Source of the DNA: Bimastos eiseni
Taxonomy: Eukaryota; Annelida; Clitellata; Crassiclitellata; Lumbricidae
Direction: 5' to 3'
Length of the DNA: 64,000 nt
NCBI GenBank assembly: GCA_959347315.1
Contig: OY365806.1
Location: forward strand, 53,683,862 to 53,747,861
The translations under genes were made by a program, and so were the position numbers. Every line of letters begins with the position of its first letter. Positions within the stretch are counted from its first letter, which is position 1. The notes below the pieces were generated by a model. That model was not told the DNA's origin. It made no database searches and was given only the letters and a program-made list of their open reading frames with translations. Shown here piece by piece: positions 56,587 to 64,000 of this stretch.

Positions 56587-57183
56587 TCGGGTTAGTAAGG
56601 TCCTTGCGCGGGAACCCTAACTCATTATTATAATCATGAATAATTTAATAAAAATAACTTACTAGAGGAGTCGAATTTAACCGTTGGCAGCCACGCATGG
56701 CGCTCATAACGTTATGCACCTCATTTTGAACAAGGCAAGTGTAAAGTGATGGTATGGCATCCATTCAAAAGGACGAGCGGTGATGAAGGATCTCACCCGA
56801 TCAGACGCATTGAAAAATGAGCATGGTCGAGGCATTATAGGCGTTTAAGGTAGCTATATAAAAGCGTTTTCATTTACATTTGTTTGCTGTTCTGCTGAGT
56901 GTATTTAATAATGAATAGTTCTAGGGATATGATAATTTAAGTTTGACCTTGATTAATTAACTAAAATAAAGCGAAAAGTGAATGTCAACACTAATCATTC
57001 ATGGCTTGTTTATGCTGTACGTATCTCTCCCACTCCAGTCACTCGACCCCTCCCTACGTACGAAATGACGGTTTAGATGGTAAGAACAACATTACCTAGG
57101 AGCACAGTTGAGCGTAGATCTAGAGAACTGATATGTGATGAGCATTTATTATTGATACTAAAAATAGAACTAAGTAAGTAAGA
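56587..57183. other. Spacer; TATA-like word at ~56866
   Basis: CTATATAAAAGCG on the plus strand resembles a TATA box, but no gene follows that I can recognise. Confidence 0.3.
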
Positions 57184-57532
57184 AAGGGGTGCAGAAACCC
57201 AAGATTTTTTAAATCAAAAGTTGTTTTTTGGTTTTGTTTTTTGTTTTATTTTGTTCTTATTTTTGGTTTTGATTTTTCCTTTGGATTTTGTAACAACAAT
57301 TTTTTTATAAAAAGCATCAAACGCAGCATAAAAAAGAGCTCCAACATGTTTAAAAAATTAATTTAGCTTGATTTCCGACTGAATAACACGCAATTAGTAA
57401 TAAAATAGTAATATTAGTAAATTTTAACAAATATATTTAAAATTTAAAAAATTTGACATTTTTGTGTATTTTGGTTTTTTGTAAAAAACCAAAAAACCAA
57501 ATAACCAAAAAACCAGCATGTTTGCAGCCCTG
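57184..57532. mobile_element. 349 bp hAT-like MITE
   Basis: The right end, reverse-complemented, is CAGGGCTGCAAACATG; the left end is AAGGGGTGCAGAAACC. Flanks AAGTAAGA and AAGTATGA match at 7 of 8 positions. The subterminal sequence is rich in GGTTTTTTGG words in both orientations. Noncoding. Confidence 0.7.
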
Positions 57533-58199
57533 AAGTATGACTAGGCCTATATTTGCTTCAATGATACGTACTAGCCATGCAGTGCACAGCGCCGTACATG
57601 GCAAGCCTAGAACATTAAAATAATAATGATAAAAAACCTTGGCAATACTAAACCCGTTCTGGTAGCCAACCATGATGAGTGGGTCTGGTTTTGAGGGACG
57701 CTGGCATGCAACCAGGATCGAGAAGTGCAGGTAAGTTCGCCCCAGACCATGGCTAAAGCCGTCACTGCCACAATGCCGCACGTGATAATATATTCACGGT
57801 TATTCCGTCGCACATAGGGTAACAGTCCAAACGGTTTTACTCTTACATTTACATTATGCTACAGATTGCGCTTACCTCCTAAAGGCTCCTATAGTATGAG
57901 ATCGTTTGTTACTATAATTGTGGCGGACAGGTCACAAGGCTTGAATGAAGGATTTATTAATAAATAATCGACCCTCCATATATTTACGTACATTTGTTTA
58001 CATTGCAACTTGGGTATAGGACGGAAGACCGATCGGTGGTTTTTAATTCAGTGCATAGCGTGCATACACACAAATCTGGTTGAGTATAGCCTGACATACG
58101 ATGCATTGCTATATATATGAAGCAGTGGTTCGTACTGCTTCATACGTAGAGTGGTTCTCGTACCGCTCCAGAGATCGTTGAGTGATCGTAAAGCTTCCC
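57533..58199. other. Unassigned; plausible splice donor at ~57731
   Basis: On the plus strand, CCATGATGAGTGGGTC...AGTGCAG is followed by GTAAGTTCG, so a short first exon is conceivable, but no partner exon exists in view. Minus frames at 57437-57813 look equally plausible and unsupported. Confidence 0.2.
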
Positions 58200-60000
58200 A
58201 TATAAATACGACCTCTAGTGACAGCCGCTCTCGCGGTCAGGCCGATGCTGCTTTTCGCTGATCTGGCGGGTTGGGCTCCTCTGCCGTTGATCGCAAGACG
58301 GACCGTAGGGGTTAAGAGGCTGACAGAGGAAAGACCGATCGTGATAAATGTTCACAGGTCGTTGGCCGTGAGAAATAGAGATCGGGTAAAGCCCCGAGGA
58401 ACCGAACGTTTGTATCGAGAGAAGCCTCGGTGGCCGTTGAGATAACATACGGGAAGAGTTCCCCAGCGAACATGTTGAATTAATACGGAGTGGGCGACCC
58501 CGTTGGAGCAGTTGAGTTCGGACCGAGAGAGCTTCCGGGGGAGCCGTTGACACATACTGGGAAACATAAATACGTTCGATAAATACGGGTAAGTTGACCC
58601 CATTGGTGAGTTCGATAAATACGAGGAAAGGTCCTCACTGGTGCCGAAAACCTGATCACTTGCGGGCGTCTCCGCATATTCTTTTCTCTTTACGGTTTTC
58701 TGTAAATATCTATACTTGGGTACCTAACGTGGTCATAACTACTCCTCCAGTTTTCCAGCAATCTGTTCACTTGCGTGTCTGATCTTAAAGTCTCTGCTCG
58801 CGGTTTCCCCGCGTATCTTAACTTGAGTTACTCAACGTAATATCTGTACTTGCGGTGTCCCCGCAGTATGTCTTCTTACGGTCTTTCGATAAATATTCTT
58901 GTTGGCTACCTATGTCGGTCATAGTCACTCCTCCCGTTTTCCCGAAATATCTATTCACTTGTGTGTCTAGTTGCAATATCTTGACTCGCGGTATCCCCGC
59001 GAGGCTTCAACTTGCGGGACTAGCTGCAGAATTTCCTCTTATAGATCTAACTGCATAATCTTTTCGGAGACTTCCTCGAAAGATCTGTCAGTGGTTCGTT
59101 CCGGTGTGTAAGAGACAGAGTACAATTGCCTCAGAGAAAGAAGTGATTATAATAATACAGGTCTGTGTGAAACATATAGGCAACGTGGTGACACTTGCCT
59201 CAGATGCCTGTGACAGAATCGAGTCTGAGGACTCCGAAACGAGGCTTACGAGAGTTGTTGCATTATCGCTGGTCAGAGCTCTAGATGACGAGTACATAAA
59301 TAATCCTACGATAGGAGAAATAAACGCAGTCCATGAGAGTTACAGACATGTGAGAGTCTGGGTGATCCGATACAAAAGTATATAACATATGAAAGCAAGC
59401 CGAGAAATATTCTTGTTGGCTACCTAGTTCAGTCATAGTTATTATCGCATCGCTGTTTTCCAGCAGCACTTGGTATGTCGGATTCGTGGAAGTTCGGGTG
59501 GCCGAGACCGTGAAAGTTCGGGTAGCCTAGATCATGATATTTCGGGTAGCTGAGACCGTGGAAGTTCGAGTGGCCGAGATCGTGACAGTTCGAGTGGCCG
59601 AGACAGATACAACGCGGGTAAAATTCCCGAAGAGCCGACCAAACAGACTGTGAAAGCGTTCGTGCGGCCGTGATAGATACAGACTAGCTAAGTTCCAGGA
59701 TTAGCGATCGCATGTAGTCAGAGAGGCCCCGGTGGCCGAGGGTGGTACAGACCGTGAAATTTGTCGGGTGGCCGTTCGATAGAAGTATCGGGAAAATTCC
59801 CGAAGGACCCGCTGGAACTACACGTGGAGGGTGACCACGTTAGAAGAGCACGTTACAAACAAGAAAAAACACTGGTGCCGATTGATACCTTCAGGTTACA
59901 ACCCAAATATCTTTTCGTGATGGTCTTATGGCCTTCCAGTAAATGCTCTTGTTAGTTACCTACGTTGGTCTTAGTTGACAGAATATATCAGTGTGAAGCC
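58200..60000 (+). repeat. Unclassified hairpin and codon-length repeat region
   Basis: Several interleaved repeat types. (a) Units GATAAATACG plus a small stem such as GGGTAAGTTGACCCC, GAGGAAAGGTCC or GGGAAAATTCCC at 58377-58650 and again near 59620 and 59780. (b) A 189 bp direct duplication starting at 58652, with hairpins such as CTCGCGGTATCCCCGCGAG; partial further copies near 59400 and 59935. (c) Five copies of a 24 bp unit containing AAGTTCGGGTGGCCGAGA (59480-59610). Spacings of 24 and 189 are multiples of 3, and stretches read as protein (AGKIPEEPTK, SGKFPKDPLE), so it may derive from coding DNA. No family was recognised. Confidence 0.55.
59104..59385 (+). other. Unassigned open frame, 93 codons
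   Basis: An even-composition frame containing VCVKHIGNVVTLASDACDRI and LVRALDDEYINNPTIGEI, ending in TAA. It lies within the unclassified repeat region. There is no known domain, no strong start context, and no splice evidence. It may be part of a mobile element. Confidence 0.3.
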
Positions 60001-61715
60001 GTTATGCCATACACGGAAATAGACCGAGAGATACGTGTTGAGCAGAAGGCGTGATAGCTTTGTATCTAGTATGATATGACGAAGCGCTGTGAGACTTGTA
60101 GTGTCTAGGACGACAGAGTTTAGAGAGTTGCAAACAGTAATCTCTAGGAGTACAAGACGTTGAATTTAGCTACTGATAATTGTCTAGGTCGATATGACTT
60201 AGGAACTTGTTTCAAGTACATCTGAACCTCGTAACTTAAGAGAATTTGGTGTCCCTTATTGGCGATTGTTTCAGAGGCTGAATGGTACGACATCAGGTAG
60301 ATAGGAAGAAGAAGCTAGTAGCTTGGAAGGTAGGCATGGCGAGAAAGATTCCTGCCGGTATGATTACGAACCCTGTTTTGAGTAGGGCCATCCTCAGAAC
60401 GTAGCCCATCCGGCGATCCGCGGAATAGGCAGAGTCAGACCTCGTGACTAATTCGGACAGTGTTACCTTTCTAGGAGAAGATCTGAGGCCCATCCTCAAG
60501 CTATACTGGTGAGAACGGTAGATATAGAGAGCAACCATTTGGCATTGAGATTTGATAACAAAGTGACTAGGGCGACTCCATACGAATTAGCGAGCTGGGG
60601 TCGACACCGTCCGGGCGAGCTGGGCAGGCGCTCGGGCGGCAGAACGCCACATAATAACCTCGCTTCATTTTACCAAAAAACCATGCTGCCGCTAGACTAA
60701 AATTTAATCACTCAAATATTCAAAGACGCTCAATGCAATAAAACGAGTAAACCTAAGAATGAGGTTAAACCTCATAAACTCGTAGGAACAAAGTGAAGGG
60801 AGTTGATAGCAGATGAAGTACCGTTGGTCGCGAAGAGCCGCCTTATTGCATTGTTCGAAGAATAGCCCTACTCCTTAAAAATATAATAACAATTTCAACC
60901 TTAATCAAGCCGATTACGCATAATCAGTTCTGAATGTTATATTAAAAGATAGTAGGGTCTATGTGAATTTATGCAAGTATGTTATGTAGGCCTATGAATA
61001 TTTTGTTGAGACTTCAATTCACTATCATTATAATTTATCATACCCTCTCTTGCAGCATGTATATTATTGCACCATCGGTTGCCTAGTGACCATACATCAA
61101 GCAAGCATCACCGCTGTAACCGATACTAGATAGCCGACACACAGCTAGGCACACGTGTACCAGACACAGTATCTAAACCCAGGCGAGGTCACGATCTCTG
61201 AACCTTAGATTGACGTGCAGGTCGGCCTCTTATCTCTCGGCCTGGCGTCTTGCACCTCTCATTGATGAGACACTCACTGTCCAACAGCAAATTAAGACAG
61301 GCAGGCACACCACGAACCAACCTCAGAAATGGGAAAGACTACAGCAAGCACGCGTTCAATCGCCTGAAACTTTGGGACTACATCCCACTCACTTAACTTT
61401 TGAGGGGACCGTCCTCCGCTGTCCTCCCTAAATCTCCGCCCGTATGTCAGATAAAAACTACGTAATTAAAATGGCGATAAAATATGAATTTAGGTCGGTA
61501 ATTATTCGATGTGGGCCTACATGTAGCCTATGCTTGATGTCAGGCTACATATGGATTTACTTTCATCACATCCAGCTTCTATTCATGTGTTATTCTTTTC
61601 ATCAATCCAGCTTCATCTTAACCAGGAGTCTGCTCATTACATCCAACATTACAACGAAAACGAAATTCGCCTAATTTAAAGCTTGACTGCTATTAACACC
61701 GTCTCTGATCACAGG
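60001..61715. other. Unassigned intergenic sequence
   Basis: Starts as a continuation of the repeat region (scattered CTAGG/GACG words to about 60250), then mostly unique DNA. Frames at 60293-60700 and 61210-61674 are not recognisable. Confidence 0.35.
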
Positions 61716-62067
61716 CAGGCGCTCCGACGCCTAGGGTCCTGGGACTCGTTGTTTTGGTGGCAGAGGTCAAGCAATGGTACAGCACCCCCCAGTTTCTCTA
61801 ACAATATTTAGCGTATTTGCCATTAAGCTAATCTGTCTAAAGGGTAAATATGATACCACTTTTTTTCTCTAGTTCATACTATCTCGCTTTATAGAAACAT
61901 GCATTCTTATCAATTTTTTCACCAAACTTATGTTAGTTTTGTTACACTGACCCCGACTTTTGTCTTCGTGACCCCAAAGCTGGGGGTCAAGGTAACAAAA
62001 ATGTGGATCAAGACTAACAATTCAAATTATCTTGACCCCCACTTTTTGACCCAGGTCTGAGCGCCTG
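61716..62067. mobile_element. 352 bp hAT-like MITE, exact 8 bp duplication
   Basis: TIRs CAGGCGCTCCGAC and, reverse-complemented, CAGGCGCTCAGAC. Flanks ATCACAGG and ATCACAGG are identical. The right inner part contains GACCCC-type words (GTGACCCC, GGGGGTCAAGG, TTGACCCCC) on both strands. Noncoding. Confidence 0.85.
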
Positions 62068-62199
62068 ATCACAGGTCCTAATAGAAGACACATCGCAAGC
62101 ACTGCACACGTGCTCATTGACCATACGGGCAACTCACGACTCACGACAAACACCTAGCGAACGAATCGTTCAGCTGAACCACTGGGCTGCTGTACAAAA

Positions 62200-62205
62200 T
62201 TTAAT
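62200..62205 (-). terminator. Candidate polyadenylation signal ATTAAA
   Basis: On the minus strand CTTATTAAATTTTG lies about 250 bases after the stop codon of the gene at 62453-64000. It is a plausible but unproven end of its transcript. Confidence 0.3.
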
Positions 62206-62452
62206 AAGTGTGCAATAACTCAACTAAAAGTCAATATTTTGTAAATCGCCTTCAGAACTTGCAAGAGGCGTTAAGGTGGAAACGCAGAATAACGGAATGT
62301 ATAAGTTTTTGCTAAATTTTTATGTGAAAAGTATTGAAAGGCCATTAAGAGACCGAAACTTAACCAATCACAAGTCACAGTAACATGCGAGGAGGAGGAG
62401 GACGGGAAGGGGCGACGGATGGAAGGAAGGGGAGGACGATGCATTGTGTTTC
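62206..62452 (-). other. Probable 3' UTR of the right-edge gene
   Basis: Follows the stop codon. It begins with a pyrimidine-rich tract on the minus strand (CCTTCCTTCCATCC, TCCTCCTCCTCC). No other feature was seen. Confidence 0.4.
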
Positions 62453-64000
62453 TTATGCGGCCAGAGGTCGAATGCACTGGAAGATACCCCTCCACTGTCT
62501 CGATAGGATCTGGTCGTAGCTGCGCTGGAGGTTGACCACTTGACTGGCCAGCATCAGACGCAGTTCATGCAGAATGTTGACCAGCAGTTCCTTCTTTCTG
62601 TCCGACCCATAAACCCTGCGTAGACGAGTCAGTTGGAGCTGCTGCATCCGGCGTTCTTCGTGGTATCGACGTAAGACATCGGCGATGGAGCATCTCTGAC
62701 CTTGTAACGTCGACACCTTCGCCTGGAGACTGACTAAAACATCGTCGATCGACCTCCGATCCTCCCTGCGACGACCATACCTTCTTCCATCGCCGCTCTT
62801 TGTCACTTCGCCTGAACCTTTGTGACTGCTGCTGCTGGCGCCTACAGATCCTGTCATTCGATACTCTCTTCCGACGTCTAAGCAAGAAGGAACCGGTGCA
62901 TGCGCCGTAGACCCTGTTTCACGACCCTTCGGGCCAAGAATTGGCCCAGCTGTCGATTCTAGGTCGTTTCCTAACCAATAGTCGAAGTTGCAATTGCTGT
63001 CTTTGTTTATACTGGATAGAAACTGCGCTGTGGAGGCCTCAGGAACCTGACAATCCATGGAAGGGATGACACATGCTCCACAGGCCAGCAGAGGCAAAGG
63101 CGCAGGCATTTTAGACCCAACCGCTTCATTCGTGTTTCTTGTCTGGCGGAAAGATTTCCTCGAAAACATTCCCTTCTCTTCCTCCTTCTTCATCTTCTTC
63201 CCCTCCTCTTCCGCCTCCTCCTCTTCCTCCTCCTCTTCTCTCTCTTCCGTCTCTGTCCTCTGTCTCCATATCTCCTGTCTGCGATGTTTTGTCTCACACA
63301 AACGGTATTTCCATCTGACTGGTTTATGGCATCCATAGTTGCAGAGCCACGTGACTCGTCCTGGTCCACTGGATTGCGCCTGACACCAAATGAGAGCAGC
63401 AGACGATGAAGTTGTTAGCTTACTTGCTGCTGGCTCTTTGACAGCTATTGGTTCAGGCGATACCAGTGAACCAACACTTGATGACGACCATCTTCCGTTC
63501 TTAGAAATGTCATAGAAGCCGGCTTCCATTTTGCACTTGCTTCTACCGACGTCAATATCCATTCGTATTCCGTTATCGTGTTCTGATCGACTGATAATAT
63601 TGCTGGTAGAACTAGTCATCGAGAGATCCAAGTCATCAGAATGGCAGCTGAGATCTGGAGAAGGAATCGAAGAAGAGGAGAGGACAAGAATAGAGTTGAC
63701 AGGCGATGACGCGGACGATGACATTCCTTTTGAACCAGCGGTGACTTCTTCTACTTCACCAGGAGACGATAAATCGATCGTCCAGCAGCCCCACTTCAAG
63801 CCTTGCCCTTCCGCCATCCACTCAGCGCTGTCGCTGAAGCTGCTTCTGCGCAGATCATCGTCAGTCGTCGTGAGATCTCGACGAATTGACTCTGATCTAC
63901 TTTCAACCTCGTCCTCGTATCCTTCGAGAAGATATCCTGCTCGCATGACTTGCTCATTCTCATTTGGACGACTGTGCATGTAGTCAAGCGATGCCTGCGA
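62453..64000 (-). CDS. Large Ser-rich/acidic protein with C-terminal coiled coil, partial
   Basis: An uninterrupted frame of 515 codons, open to the window edge, so the Met at 63979 may be internal. Order from that Met: acidic/Arg start (GYEDEVESRSESIRRDL), a Ser-rich region including SFSDSAEWMAEG and MEAGFYDISKNGRWSSSS, a basic Cys/Trp segment (WLCNYGCHKPVRWKYRLC), a Glu tract (about residues 240-260) followed by Lys, a second low-complexity stretch (GASSSSHKGSGE), a basic RRYGRRREDRRS, then about 100 residues of heptad-like helix (IDDVLVSLQAKVSTLQGQ to SYDQILSRQWRG) ending at a stop. Such a long frame with uneven domain composition is unlikely by chance. The GFYDI-in-Ser-rich context is faintly like Dapper-type scaffold proteins, but I do not assign a family. 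Probably intracellular: no membrane segment or signal seen. Confidence 0.75.
   Translation of the reverse strand, partial: SQASLDYMHSRPNENEQVMRAGYLLEGYEDEVESRSESIRRDLTTTDDDLRRSSFSDSAEWMAEGQGLKWGCWTIDLSSPGEVEEVTAGSKGMSSSASSPVNSILVLSSSSIPSPDLSCHSDDLDLSMTSSTSNIISRSEHDNGIRMDIDVGRSKCKMEAGFYDISKNGRWSSSSVGSLVSPEPIAVKEPAASKLTTSSSAALIWCQAQSSGPGRVTWLCNYGCHKPVRWKYRLCETKHRRQEIWRQRTETEEREEEEEEEEAEEEGKKMKKEEEKGMFSRKSFRQTRNTNEAVGSKMPAPLPLLACGACVIPSMDCQVPEASTAQFLSSINKDSNCNFDYWLGNDLESTAGPILGPKGRETGSTAHAPVPSCLDVGREYRMTGSVGASSSSHKGSGEVTKSGDGRRYGRRREDRRSIDDVLVSLQAKVSTLQGQRCSIADVLRRYHEERRMQQLQLTRLRRVYGSDRKKELLVNILHELRLMLASQVVNLQRSYDQILSRQWRGIFQCIRPLAA

Noticed and set aside
57437..57813. Minus-strand exon or plus-strand first exon
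   Set aside because: Both strands offer partial signals (a GTAAGT donor on plus, open frames on minus), so neither can be preferred.
62957..63983. Plus-strand open frames opposite the right-edge gene
   Set aside because: Shadow frames of the long minus-strand exon; rich in Ser because they oppose Glu and Arg codons.

Overview
This window is animal nuclear DNA, most likely from a marine or other invertebrate with a large, repeat-rich genome. The evidence is spliced coding exons separated by kilobases, many classes of degenerate eukaryotic transposon, frequent microsatellites, and no operons or bacterial signals. The recurring TAGGCCTA word is common in such genomes but does not identify the species. 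Two host genes can be supported, both on the minus strand. (1) A secreted-protein gene has two phase-matched exons at 21316-21655 and 4903-5076, joined across a 16.2 kb intron. It resembles the N-terminal domain of CCDC3-type secreted proteins. (2) The 3' part of a second gene (62453-64000) encodes a long Ser-rich and acidic protein with a C-terminal coiled coil; it runs off the right edge. A possible isolated exon lies at 36590-36695.

Almost everything else is mobile or tandem DNA. Left part (1-14 kb): a dead restriction-endonuclease-type non-LTR retrotransposon (1-1612), fragments of other LINEs, a nearly full-length Tc1/mariner element with ~200 bp terminal inverted repeats (6541-7643), a 155 bp mini-Helitron, a composite hAT-like element carrying a 46 bp minisatellite and a nested MITE, and a 1 kb element made of inverted word arrays around a (TATG)n block. 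Middle (14-35 kb): hAT elements with recognisable 8 bp target duplications, and two copies in opposite orientation of one internally deleted LINE (15485-17945 and 31970-34465). About 1.73 kb of these copies is almost identical down to the same stop codons, while their 3' ends differ by roughly 12-15%. An array of ~33 bp units that look derived from the LINE tail, Helitron ends and several palindromic repeats are also here. Right part (35-64 kb): more Helitrons, a longer LINE whose reverse transcriptase active site is deleted (38380-41165), hAT remnants, a bounded but internally eroded Ty3/Gypsy-type LTR element (46994-51537, target duplication TTAT), a 3.2 kb AT-rich satellite that recurs in smaller form at 19.9 kb, an unassigned repeat-rich stretch at 58.2-60 kb, and a 352 bp hAT MITE with a perfect 8 bp duplication.

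The window therefore reads as a gene with one huge intron filled by nested insertions, a transposon-dense intergenic span, and the end of a second gene. I saw no CRISPR array, rRNA or convincing tRNA. The most unusual observations are the conversion-like identity boundary in the LINE pair, the tandem array apparently grown from a LINE tail, at least six unrelated families of arrays built from short palindrome-containing words, and the 58.2-60 kb region, whose repeats have codon-multiple lengths and form small hairpins.
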